Shown here: piece after piece, positions 45,330 through 53,177 of the stretch
Layout: each line of letters starts with the position of its first letter
Position numbering within the stretch: position 1 is the stretch's first letter
DNA from: DATIYF01 sp035517775
Lineage (GTDB): Bacteria; Acidobacteriota; Terriglobia; Terriglobales; Acidobacteriaceae
NCBI GenBank assembly: GCA_035517775.1
Contig: DATIYF010000093.1
Location: 23,256 to 87,255, forward strand
DNA length: 64,000 bases
Direction: 5' to 3'
Program-made: the position numbers and the translations under genes
Notes under the pieces: model-generated
The model's input: the letters and a program-made list of their open reading frames with translations, nothing else
Databases searched by the model: none
Told to the model about the DNA's origin: nothing

Positions 45330-45458
45330 CTAATCGCTGCCGAAGAGACTAGGGCGCAGGCGAGAAGGCAGCACGGCCCGATAACGGCGCGGGCCCACCA
45401 GGAAGTGCAGCCAGCACTCCGGCAGGCGAGAATTGGCAAAAGCTCTGCGCATAGCCAT
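45330..45458 (-). CDS. Possible 42-residue small ORF in aminotransferase leader
   Basis: Minus-strand ORF beginning MAMRRAFANSRLPECWLHFL and continuing VGPRRYRAVLPSRLRPSLFG. It has AGGA 3 bp from ATG 45458 (9 bp from the next ATG), and a TATAAT lies just upstream (45472-45477, minus strand). It could be a leader peptide for the aminotransferase gene 114 bp downstream. No recognised domain; the evidence is positional only. Confidence 0.3.
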   Translation of the reverse strand: MAMRRAFANSRLPECWLHFLVGPRRYRAVLPSRLRPSLFGSD

Positions 45459-45471
45459 AAATCCTGTGTTC

Positions 45472-45477
45472 ATTATA
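45472..45477 (-). promoter_or_regulatory. Candidate -10 upstream of the aminotransferase leader
   Basis: On the minus strand TATAAT is perfect; the expected -35 place holds TTTCCC, a poor match. It would place a start about 250 bases ahead of the aminotransferase ATG. Confidence 0.3.
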
Positions 45478-45590
45478 GCTTGGGGGCGCTGGCGGGGAAA
45501 GCCCCAAAGGTAATGCCAGGGCGTGGCGCGCAATGCCCTTCTGGCGTGTTTGGGCCGATTTTTCCTCGTTTTAGCGGCCTTTTCCGGGCA

Positions 45591-45596
45591 TATAAT
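45591..45596 (+). promoter_or_regulatory. -10 element of the POTRA gene
   Basis: A perfect TATAAT at 45591-45596; the -35 place reads GTTTTA, weak. Transcription would begin about 45603, just ahead of GAGGTG at 45611-45616, which is the only plausible ribosome-binding site for the following gene. Confidence 0.45.
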
Positions 45597-45620
45597 GGCC
45601 TGCCAGCCAAGAGGTGAACT

Positions 45621-46493
45621 CTGCCCAGGCGCCTCTTTCCCGGGGTCTTGTTTCTCCTGCTGTTGCCAGCCGCATCGGCGCAATCACCCCTGCCCGCTCG
45701 CCGGGAAGCCGCCCAGTCTGCCATTCGCGATGTCACCTTCGAAAACGTGACCGTTCTTTCGAGCGATCTGCAATCTCAGATCGTGCGCAGCTTGCAGAGC
45801 GAGAGCCGCTCGTGGCTGGGCCAGCAAAGCCCTGAGATGCTGGCCACGTTCATAGACCAGGCGGTGCTGCAGGCTTATGAGGATGAAGGCTACTGGCGGG
45901 CCAAGGTCTCAACTCAAGTGACCTGGGTGCGCGGCCAGGGCGCCGGACGGCAAGTGGATGCGCGCATCAGCGCCATCAGCGAAGGCAAGCAGTACTGGAT
46001 CAAAGACATCCGCTGGAGCGGGGCCACGGTCTTCCCCGAAGAGGTGCTGGCGCGCGAGCTTCCGGTGCATCAGTGGGAGTTTCTGGACCGCTCCCGGCTG
46101 GCAGCGGGAATGGACTCGGTACGCAGGTTATACGTCTTGCGCGGCTACCTGGCTTCTTCCATCACGCCAGAGATGGAGTTTGACGATGCCACCCACAACA
46201 TCATCCTCACCCTGGCGGTGAACGAAGACAAACTGTTTTACTTCCGCAATCTGTCGGTGGAGGGGCTGGACCGCACTACCACCCGGCAACTCGAAACCGG
46301 CTGGGCGGAGATGCGCGAGCAGCCTTACTCGGAAGAGAAGCTGCGGGGGTTTCTGCAGCGGTCTTTTTCGCCGCAGCGCCTGAGCGGCGACCCGCTCGAT
46401 TACAGCATCAGCGATATTGATCTCGATACTCACACCGTGGATATCCAGCTCTCCTTCGATCCGGTCACCCAGGCGGAAAAGACGGCGCAGTAG
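45621..46493 (+). CDS. Stand-alone POTRA-domain periplasmic protein
   Basis: Exported protein of about 290 residues with POTRA-type domains of the BamA/Omp85 superfamily but no barrel. Starting at CTG gives a textbook signal peptide LPRRLFPGVLFLLLLPAASA; the next standard start, TTG at 45648, would leave no positive charges. POTRA-like segments include YWIKDIRWSGATVFPEEVLA and FRNLSVEGLDRTTTRQL. It may assist outer-membrane protein assembly or translocation. The CTG start is inferred from the signal peptide and ribosome-binding site (GAGGTG at 45611). Confidence 0.7.
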   Translation: MPRRLFPGVLFLLLLPAASAQSPLPARREAAQSAIRDVTFENVTVLSSDLQSQIVRSLQSESRSWLGQQSPEMLATFIDQAVLQAYEDEGYWRAKVSTQVTWVRGQGAGRQVDARISAISEGKQYWIKDIRWSGATVFPEEVLARELPVHQWEFLDRSRLAAGMDSVRRLYVLRGYLASSITPEMEFDDATHNIILTLAVNEDKLFYFRNLSVEGLDRTTTRQLETGWAEMREQPYSEEKLRGFLQRSFSPQRLSGDPLDYSISDIDLDTHTVDIQLSFDPVTQAEKTAQ

Positions 46494-46499
46494 CGCGGC

Positions 46500-46612
46500 C
46501 CGAAAATGGGAAGGCGATTCGCGGGGCTGAAGCCCGAGGCTTCCATGGCGCTGCACGCGGCCGTGCTTTTTTCCGCAGCTTGTGAAAGCTGCGCCCTTCC
46601 ACATTGCCTGGT
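46500..46612. repeat. Palindromic intergenic element with inverted ends
   Basis: GGGAAGGCG near 46508 and GCGCCCTTCC near 46591 form inverted ends, and two hairpins lie inside: CGGGGCTGAAGCCCG and CCGCAGCTTGTGAAAGCTGCG. Similar in layout to the repeat elements at 6765 and 43687 but different in sequence. Function unknown. Confidence 0.55.
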
Positions 46613-46649
46613 ACCAGGGGCATAATTCGATCACCGAGGTTTTTACTCC

Positions 46650-47027
46650 ATGAGCGATGCGCAAAGCTATCCCTACCAGACCCGGCTGAACCTGCAGTAT
46701 GGCCCACTCGAGATTGTGGACGAAAAAGCCCTTACCGATGCCTGCACCCATAAGTGGTACAACCAGACGCTTTGCCAGGTGAACCAATCGGTGGTGCGCC
46801 TGGGCGTGATCGAGGGGGAATATCACTGGCACAAACATGATGGCGATGATGAATTCTTCTATGTGGTCGAAGGCCGGCTGCTGATTGACCTCGAAGGCCG
46901 CACGGTGGAGCTGGCTCCGCGGCAGGGCTTTGTGGTTCCCAAGGGAACCAGGCACCGCACCCGGGCCCCGGGGCGCACAGTGATCCTGATGGTGGAAAAC
47001 GCCGGCATCATTCCCACCGGCAATTGA
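46650..47027 (+). CDS. Cupin-domain protein
   Basis: Small single-domain cupin of 125 residues. The metal-binding motif 1, HWHKHDGDDEFFYVVEG, has three His and a Glu as ligands, followed by the second motif with FVVPKGTRHRTRAPG. Cupins range from enzymes to binding proteins; substrate is unknown. The gene sits between the POTRA gene and an EamA transporter with no clear link. Confidence 0.82.
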   Translation: MSDAQSYPYQTRLNLQYGPLEIVDEKALTDACTHKWYNQTLCQVNQSVVRLGVIEGEYHWHKHDGDDEFFYVVEGRLLIDLEGRTVELAPRQGFVVPKGTRHRTRAPGRTVILMVENAGIIPTGN

Positions 47028-47129
47028 TCTGCCGGAATCGCTTTGCGCTCGCTCCGGGTGAGAACTCATTCGCGAGTCGAAACCATCCACACGCGCGTCT
47101 GATATCTTTTAAGTTTCCCCTTTTCTCCC

Positions 47130-48077
47130 ATGTCTGCGACCGAAAGCCGGCAGCGGTTTCTCACGATTCTGTGCTTTGGGTTGGTGTATCTGTTCTGGGG
47201 CTCGACCTACCTTGGAATAGATATCGCCATCGAGCACATCCCCCCGGCGCTGATGTGCGGGGTGCGTTTTCTGGCCGCGGGAGTGATCATGCTGGCCTAT
47301 TGCCTGGCGCGGGGCCAGAGCATCCGCTATAGCGGCGGGCAGATGGCGCAGCTGGCGACGGTGGGCATTTTGCTGCTCATGGGCGGGAACCTGACGCTTT
47401 CCTACGCCGAACAATATGTGCCGACCGGGCTGGCGGCGCTGCTGGTGGCCATTACTCCGCTTTGGTTCCTGGTGCTCGATTCGCTTCTGCTGGGGGACCA
47501 TCACATCTCGCGGCGGGGGATGGCCGGCCTGGCTTTAGGAGCAGCCGGGACGGTGGTGCTGCTCTGGCCCCAACTGCGAGTGGAGGGCCTGGGCCGCAGG
47601 GAGCTATGGCACTCGATCAGCCTTCTGGGAGGCTCGTTCAGCTGGGCCCTGGGTTCGGTGCTTTCCAAACGCTGGCAGCAGGGCACCTCGTTCAGCGCCA
47701 GCGCCTGGCAGATCACCTATGCCGGAATCGCCAACCTGGTGGTTGCTTTGTTTCTCGGCGATCTCTCGCGCGTGGTATGGACGGCGCGCGGGCTGGGCGC
47801 GGTGCTGTATCTGGTGGTATGCGGGTCCATTATCGGTTACACCTCTTACATATGGTTGCTGGCCCATGTGCCTACTTCCAAAGTTTCGACTTATGCCTAC
47901 GTCAATCCGGTGGTCGCCGTCTTCCTGGGATGGCTCGTGCTGCACGAATCCATTGACCGCTACATTGTGGCGGGAAGCATGACGATCGTGGCCGCGGTGG
48001 TGCTGGTGACGAGCGCCAAGGTGCATGCCCGGCGGGCGGAGGAAGAACTTCCGGCGGTGGAGGCGGTCGGGGACTGA
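47130..48077 (+). CDS. EamA/DMT-family exporter
   Basis: Ten-helix drug/metabolite transporter of 315 residues with two EamA halves (FGLVYLFWGSTYLGIDIAIE at 14-33; the second half begins near ISLLGGSFSWALGSVLSKRW). These proteins export amino acids or other metabolites; substrate unknown. Lies 71 bp upstream of the rhomboid gene on the same strand. Confidence 0.85.
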   Translation: MSATESRQRFLTILCFGLVYLFWGSTYLGIDIAIEHIPPALMCGVRFLAAGVIMLAYCLARGQSIRYSGGQMAQLATVGILLLMGGNLTLSYAEQYVPTGLAALLVAITPLWFLVLDSLLLGDHHISRRGMAGLALGAAGTVVLLWPQLRVEGLGRRELWHSISLLGGSFSWALGSVLSKRWQQGTSFSASAWQITYAGIANLVVALFLGDLSRVVWTARGLGAVLYLVVCGSIIGYTSYIWLLAHVPTSKVSTYAYVNPVVAVFLGWLVLHESIDRYIVAGSMTIVAAVVLVTSAKVHARRAEEELPAVEAVGD

Positions 48078-48148
48078 GCTTACTCTGGGAACCTTGCCCG
48101 GCTGGCGGGGAAACGGTAGCATCGCTCGGGCTTGGGGCAGAGGTGAAT

Positions 48149-49387
48149 ATGGCGAATTGCCAAAGATGTGGCCGCGAACTGCCCGCATTTTCCTGGGGGG
48201 CAGCCAGCAATTTGTGCCCCGAATGCCGGGCCGCGGCCGCGGCCACTACGGCCCCCGTGCCCGCAGCGCCGAGCGTTTCCCGCGCGCGGCGGCGTTTTCC
48301 TCCCCTGACCACAGCCCTGGTGGGCATCAACCTGGCGGTATTTGCGGCCATGGCCCTTTCCGGAATCTCACTTTCCGAGCCCACGACCTCTCAACTGCTG
48401 GCCTGGGGAGCCAACTGGGGCCCGCGTTCTCTGGGCACGCAACCGTGGCGGATGCTGGTTTCCAACTATGTGCACATCGGGTTCATCCACATCGCGTTCA
48501 ACATGTGGTGCTTGTGGGACCTGGGCAATCTGGCGGAGCGCATCTTCGACCGCACGACTTACTTATTGACGTATTTGGCCAGCGGCATGGCGGGCAGCCT
48601 GGCCAGCCTGTTGTGGCACCCGCTGGTGGTGGGAGCGGGGGCCTCGGGGGCAATCTTCGGGCTGGCCGGGGCGTTGATCACGGCGCTCTATCTTGGCCAC
48701 TTGCCGATCCCGAAGCAGGCGGTGCGGCACACCTTGAGAAGCCTGGTGATTTTTGCCGGCTACAACTTATTTTTTGGCGCCGTGGGCGAGGGCATTGACA
48801 ACTCCGCGCACCTGGGCGGACTGTTCACGGGTTTGGCGCTGGGCGCGCTCATGGCCAAACATCTCACCACTGCGGGCGAGGCCCGTGGCCGCTGGCGGCT
48901 GGGGGTTTTTGCCGCCACTGGGGTGCTATTGTTCGCCAGCTTTGGTTTCATTCGCCGAGCCAACGGTTATGTGGTTCCGCTGGAGCAGGGCGTAAATGAA
49001 CTGGTGGCGAAGCAGAACGACGCCGCCATCCGCGACCTGGAAAAAGCTGCGGCCGAGAAGCCAAATGATGCCAGCACCCTCGGCTTGCTGGGCGATGCTT
49101 ATGTGCAAACCGGGCAATACGCGAAAGCGGAAAACGTGCTGGAGCGAGCTCTGCGAATAGACCCTACGGTCGCCGAGGCCGATGTGCGCTACAACCTGGG
49201 CTTCGCCAAACTCAAGCTGGGCAAGATTGACGAGGCGATTCCGCTGCTGCAAAAGGCGGCGCAACTCGATCCTAAAGATCCCGACACGCAGGAGGGGCTG
49301 AGCGAGGCTTACCAGGCCAAGAACATGCAGATGGAAGCGCGGGCGGCGATGCAACGGGCCCAGGACTTGCGCAAGACGGGGCACTGA
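48149..49387 (+). CDS. Rhomboid protease with N-terminal zinc ribbon and C-terminal TPRs
   Basis: Protein of 412 residues in three parts. Residues 4-26 form a zinc ribbon (Cys4, Cys7, Cys23, Cys26). Residues 50-250 are a rhomboid intramembrane serine protease with catalytic Ser166 in GAGASGAIFG and His221 in DNSAHLGG, about six helices. Residues 290-412 carry at least three TPR repeats (EKPNDASTLGLLGDAYVQTG, QYAKAENVLERALRIDP). The start at MANC has AGAGGTG upstream; an in-frame GTG two codons before is also possible. The likely topology puts the TPRs outside the membrane, to bind substrates. Confidence 0.88.
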   Translation: MANCQRCGRELPAFSWGAASNLCPECRAAAAATTAPVPAAPSVSRARRRFPPLTTALVGINLAVFAAMALSGISLSEPTTSQLLAWGANWGPRSLGTQPWRMLVSNYVHIGFIHIAFNMWCLWDLGNLAERIFDRTTYLLTYLASGMAGSLASLLWHPLVVGAGASGAIFGLAGALITALYLGHLPIPKQAVRHTLRSLVIFAGYNLFFGAVGEGIDNSAHLGGLFTGLALGALMAKHLTTAGEARGRWRLGVFAATGVLLFASFGFIRRANGYVVPLEQGVNELVAKQNDAAIRDLEKAAAEKPNDASTLGLLGDAYVQTGQYAKAENVLERALRIDPTVAEADVRYNLGFAKLKLGKIDEAIPLLQKAAQLDPKDPDTQEGLSEAYQAKNMQMEARAAMQRAQDLRKTGH

Positions 49388-49517
49388 GGATTGAGAACGG
49401 CGCTGCACGCTTTCATCCGCTTTCGCTGGCGCGCAGGCGTGCACAAACGAAGTTGCCATTTTTCTGCCCGGCGCTCCAACTCTACCGAATTGCGATTACA
49501 ATCAAGAGACACGCTGC

Positions 49518-50558
49518 ATGTTTGGCCTGCCGAAGTCCCGGGCAACTTTTTCGGGAAGCCTCAAGTCATACCAGAGTATGGCCGAGCTTGCCCAGCGCCG
49601 CATTGCGCGCATTCTGCTGGTGGATGACAATCCCGAGATTCTGCTGGTAATGCAGGAGCTGCTTTCGAGCCGCGGATACGAGGTGGTGGCCTTCGCCAAC
49701 GCGGCTGAGGCGGAAGACGAGATCGGCCGCCGCCCGCCGGACGTGATTCTTTCCGACATAGTGATGCCGGGCAAATCGGGCTACGAATTCTGCCGCGACC
49801 TGAAGAGCAATCCCGCGACCCGGCTCATTCCTTTCGTGCTGATCACAGGACTCGCCGACCGCGAGAGCAAGCTGAAGGGAATCGAATGCGGGGCGGACGA
49901 TCTTCTGAACAAGCCCATCTTCGCGGAAGAGCTCTTCGCCCGGGTGAAGTCGCTGCTCACGCTGAAGGAATTCACCGACGAACTGGAGACGGCCGACTCC
50001 GTGCTCTGCACTCTAGGCCTGAGCGTGGAGAGCCGCGATCCATACACCGAAGGCCATTGTGAGCGCCTGGCGCAGAACGCCGCTGCTCTGGGAGGGCACC
50101 TGGGGCTGGACCAGGAATCGCTGCTGGCGCTTCGCCGCGGCGGCTATCTGCATGATCTGGGTAAGATCGCGGTTCCGGATGTCATTCTCAAGAAAGGCTC
50201 TGACCTGACGGCGGAGGAATGGCAAGTGATGAAGCGGCATCCGGGCACGGGAGAGACTATCTGCCGGCCGCTGAAATCGCTGCGGCTGGTGCTGCCCATC
50301 ATCCGCCATCACCACGAGCACTCCGATGGCAGCGGTTATCCCGATCATCTGGGCAAGGGCGAGATTCCGCTTCTGCCGCGCGTCCTGCAAGTGGTGGACG
50401 TGTATGACGCGCTGCGCACGGCCCGTCCTTACAAGCCGGCTTTGAGCCACGAGCAAGCAGCAGTGACCATGCGGCAGGAGGCCCGCAGCGGCCTGTGGGA
50501 TGAAGACCTGGTGCACGAGTTCTTTACCATGCTTGAGCAGCAGAGAAAAGTGGCCTGA
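49518..50558 (+). CDS. Response regulator with HD-GYP domain
   Basis: RpfG-like two-domain protein of 346 residues. The receiver (IARILLVDDNPEILLVMQEL at 29-48) has its phosphoacceptor Asp in DVILSDIVMPGKSG; the C-terminal HD-GYP domain has GYLHDLGKIAVPD, RHHHEHSDGSGYPDHLG and RVLQVVDVYDALRTARPYK. HD-GYP enzymes degrade cyclic di-GMP, so output is probably c-di-GMP lowering on phosphorylation. The start may be the ATG at 49578, 20 codons later; both lack a strong ribosome-binding site. No partner kinase is adjacent. Confidence 0.88.
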   Translation: MFGLPKSRATFSGSLKSYQSMAELAQRRIARILLVDDNPEILLVMQELLSSRGYEVVAFANAAEAEDEIGRRPPDVILSDIVMPGKSGYEFCRDLKSNPATRLIPFVLITGLADRESKLKGIECGADDLLNKPIFAEELFARVKSLLTLKEFTDELETADSVLCTLGLSVESRDPYTEGHCERLAQNAAALGGHLGLDQESLLALRRGGYLHDLGKIAVPDVILKKGSDLTAEEWQVMKRHPGTGETICRPLKSLRLVLPIIRHHHEHSDGSGYPDHLGKGEIPLLPRVLQVVDVYDALRTARPYKPALSHEQAAVTMRQEARSGLWDEDLVHEFFTMLEQQRKVA

Positions 50559-50686
50559 GCTTCCGGGGTGTGTGCCTGCAGGGCAGCGCTTAGGCGGTGT
50601 TTCAGGTTCCAAGTGGGTGCTTTGTAAATAAACCGGTGGCCCCCGGCGGTGTCTGATACCCTTTTAGGCGGCTGGAGCCCCTGACA

Positions 50687-51442
50687 TTGCAAACGATCGC
50701 CTATAGCGTGGTTATTCCCGCGTATAACGAGAGCGCCCGCATCGGCGGCTCGCTGGAAAAGATCCTGGCCTGCGTGGCCGAGCGCGGCTGGGAGATGGAA
50801 ATTATCGTGGTCAACGACGGCTCAACCGACCACACGGCGGAGATCGTGCGCAGCTATATGGCGCGCAGCCCGCGAGTTCGCCTGGTGGAGAATCCCGGCA
50901 ATCGCGGCAAGGGCTATAGCGTGCGCAATGGGATGCTGCGGGCGGGAGGAGATGTGTTGCTGTTCAGCGACGCCGATCTCTCCTCCCCCATTGAAGAAGC
51001 GAGCAAGCTGTTTCAGGCGATCGAGCAGGGCGCCGATGTGGCCATCGGCTCGCGCTGGGTGAATCCGGAGCTGCAGGTACGCAAGCAGCCTTTGCACCGC
51101 CGCCTGCTCGGCCGGCTGTTCAATCTGGCCTTGCGCCTGGTTCTTGGCCTGCAGTTTCATGATACCCAGTGCGGCTTCAAGGCCTTTACCCGGCGCTCCG
51201 CGCACCTCATCTTTCCGCTGCAGAACGTCGAGCGCTGGGGCTTTGACCCCGAACTGCTCTATCTGGCGAGAAAATTCGGCCTGACCATGGTGGAAGTGCC
51301 GGTAGCCTGGGCCCACCGCGAGGGCACGCGCATCAGTCCTTTGCGGGACGGTCTGCGCATGGTGGGTGAAATGATTATGATTCGCTGGAATTCACTCAGC
51401 GGCAAGTATGCCCGGGTCGGCGTACAGCGCCAGTCCTTATAA
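50687..51442 (+). CDS. Family 2 glycosyltransferase (DPM1/dolichyl-phosphate-like)
   Basis: Glycosyltransferase of 251 residues of the polyprenyl-phosphate glycosyltransferase type. It begins SVVIPAYNESARIGGSLEKI, with the acidic DVLLFSDADLSSPIEEASKL and IVVNDGSTDHTAEI motifs; the DTQCGFKAFTRRSA motif follows. Such enzymes attach a sugar to a lipid carrier in the membrane. The start is TTG 50687. It overlaps the 3' end of the opposite zinc-ribbon gene by 6 bp. Confidence 0.88.
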   Translation: MQTIAYSVVIPAYNESARIGGSLEKILACVAERGWEMEIIVVNDGSTDHTAEIVRSYMARSPRVRLVENPGNRGKGYSVRNGMLRAGGDVLLFSDADLSSPIEEASKLFQAIEQGADVAIGSRWVNPELQVRKQPLHRRLLGRLFNLALRLVLGLQFHDTQCGFKAFTRRSAHLIFPLQNVERWGFDPELLYLARKFGLTMVEVPVAWAHREGTRISPLRDGLRMVGEMIMIRWNSLSGKYARVGVQRQSL

Positions 51443-51697
51443 AGAAACTTTGGCGGCCCGGGCTCGGGGCTGCACGCTCACGCCAACACCTTTCTTGTAA
51501 GTCAGAGTCACCCGCGACACGCAGCGCTCGCACAGCCAGAAATATTCGATTCGGCGCGCCGGTTTTTCGCTGAAATCGCTGGCCTCCGGGGCGTAAGCGG
51601 CGTTGGCCCCGTTGCCGAGTTCCGCGCGATACAGCTTGCCCTGATGCAGGTAGCGAAACACGGCGGAGCACTCGGGGTTGGCACACTTCGACAGCAT
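51437..51697 (-). CDS. Small zinc-ribbon-like protein, function unknown
   Basis: Protein of 86 residues with four cysteines in two pairs (KCANPECSAVFRYLHQGKLY and EYFWLCERCVSRV), likely a zinc-binding module. The start at MLSKCANPEC places the first pair near the N-terminus; an ATG 18 codons earlier exists. It overlaps the glycosyltransferase gene tail to tail. No function known. Confidence 0.6.
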   Translation of the reverse strand: MLSKCANPECSAVFRYLHQGKLYRAELGNGANAAYAPEASDFSEKPARRIEYFWLCERCVSRVTLTYKKGVGVSVQPRARAAKVSL

Positions 51698-51825
51698 GAC
51701 TTCGGCCGATAGCAGCTTCTTAGGATTGTAGTCCCATGCAAAGAGATGCAATGGCGGAGTATGAGGTGACTTGTGGAAATCGGCGGCCTTGATTCCCCAA
51801 ATGGGTGGAGTTCTATGGTTGGCGA

Positions 51826-52920
51826 TCAGTTGGGCCGCTTTTCCGCCCCTACGCGGATAGCTTCGATGACAAGATTGCCCATCTGGCTGGTGCTCAAAGA
51901 CTTTTCATTGCCGCGGACCAGGTCGCGCGTACGATATCCCTGGGCAATCACGCCGGCGACCGCCGATTCCACGCAGGCCGCCTCTTTTTCCAGCTTGAAG
52001 GAATAGCGCAACATGAGGGCGATGGAGAGAATCGCGCCCAGCGGGTTGGCAATGCCCTGGCCGGCAATATCCGGGGCCGAGCCGTGCACCGGCTCGTAGA
52101 GCCCAATGGGCCCGCCAACGCTGGCCGAGCCCAGCATGCCCAGCGAGCCCACCACGGCGCCGGCCTGATCGGAGAGGATATCGCCGAACATGTTCTCAGT
52201 GAGCAGAACGTCGAAGCTCGCCGGCTTCGAAACCAGGGCCATGGCGGCCGAATCCACGTACATGTGCGCCAACTGAACCTCAGGATAGCTTTGCGCCACC
52301 CGGCCCACGACCTCGCGCCACAGACGCGAGCAATCGAGCACGTTGGCTTTATCTACGGAAGTGACCCGCTTTTTGCGGTCCTGCGCCAGCTGAAATGCCA
52401 CGTGGGCAATGCGCTCAATTTCGGGTTCGGTGTAGCGCATGGTGTCGGTGGCGGAGCGGCTGCCGACCGGGCCGTGAATCAGGCGGGGCTCGCCAAAGTA
52501 GATTCCTCCCAGCAACTCGCGCACAATCAGGACGGCGGTGCCCTTGACCACTTCGGGCCGCAGAGGCGAGCAATCTTCCAAGCCTCTAAAGCAGATGGCA
52601 GGCCGCAGATTGGCAAATACGCCTAGTTCCTGCCGCAGGCGCAGCAGGCCCCGCTCGGGGCGCAGGTGGCTGGGATAGCTGTCGAACGCCGGCCCCCCCA
52701 CCGCCCCCAGCAGTACGGCGTTGCCGGCAACACAGGCCTGCAGGGTCTCGCGGGGAAGGGGGTCATTGCTGCTCAACAAGGCGGCGCCGCCGACCGCCTT
52801 GGGCACGAGGCTGAGCTCATGGCCGAAGGCCTGGGCGATGGCCTGGAGCGCGCCTACGGCTTGCTCCGTGACTTCGGGGCCAATGCCATCACCGGGAAGT
52901 ACCGCAACTTTCAGAAGCAT
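51826..52920 (-). CDS. leuB: 3-isopropylmalate dehydrogenase
   Basis: Leucine-biosynthesis enzyme of 364 residues that oxidises 3-isopropylmalate with NAD. Motifs: VAVLPGDGIGPEVTEQAVGA (N-terminus), LDCSRLWREVVGRVAQ, NMFGDILSDQAGAVVGSLGM and GPIGLYEPVHGSAPDIAGQG. The ATG has GGAG 4 bp upstream. It follows leuA on the same strand after 257 bp. leuC and leuD are not in the window. Confidence 0.95.
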   Translation of the reverse strand: MLLKVAVLPGDGIGPEVTEQAVGALQAIAQAFGHELSLVPKAVGGAALLSSNDPLPRETLQACVAGNAVLLGAVGGPAFDSYPSHLRPERGLLRLRQELGVFANLRPAICFRGLEDCSPLRPEVVKGTAVLIVRELLGGIYFGEPRLIHGPVGSRSATDTMRYTEPEIERIAHVAFQLAQDRKKRVTSVDKANVLDCSRLWREVVGRVAQSYPEVQLAHMYVDSAAMALVSKPASFDVLLTENMFGDILSDQAGAVVGSLGMLGSASVGGPIGLYEPVHGSAPDIAGQGIANPLGAILSIALMLRYSFKLEKEAACVESAVAGVIAQGYRTRDLVRGNEKSLSTSQMGNLVIEAIRVGAEKRPN

Positions 52921-53177
52921 GCGCTCCAGCCTGAATACTGCAACTGCTTTTAGGATTGTTCTCCGGGCGCGAGCGAGACAAGAGGCGGGCCTCGGTTCCT
53001 ACGACATTTACTGCGGTAGCTGAGGATAAGCTCCGGCCACGGAGACGCTACTTTTTACTTAGACGCTAAGGATGCTCCCGATTGTAGCTCAGTTGCCTTC
53101 CGGCAAGGGGCTCTCCGTGCTCGAAGGGATACCCGTATCGCGCTGCGGGAGGCGCCCTCGGCCGGAAAAAATCTCGG

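Larger units (their letters stand above)
45217..45620. other. 404-bp divergent region upstream of aminotransferase and POTRA genes
   Basis: A possible small ORF on the minus strand and candidate promoters in both directions are the only features I see. Most of it is not recognisable. Confidence 0.5.

Noticed and set aside
45614..45835. A plus-strand ORF starting MNSAQAPLSRG in another frame over the POTRA signal peptide
   Set aside because: It has no domain and overlaps the supported POTRA frame; its GTG is part of the ribosome-binding site.
53080..53150. tRNA-like string GTAGCTCAGTTG downstream of leuA
   Set aside because: It resembles a D-arm but no acceptor stem or T-arm with GTTCGA can be found at the right distance.
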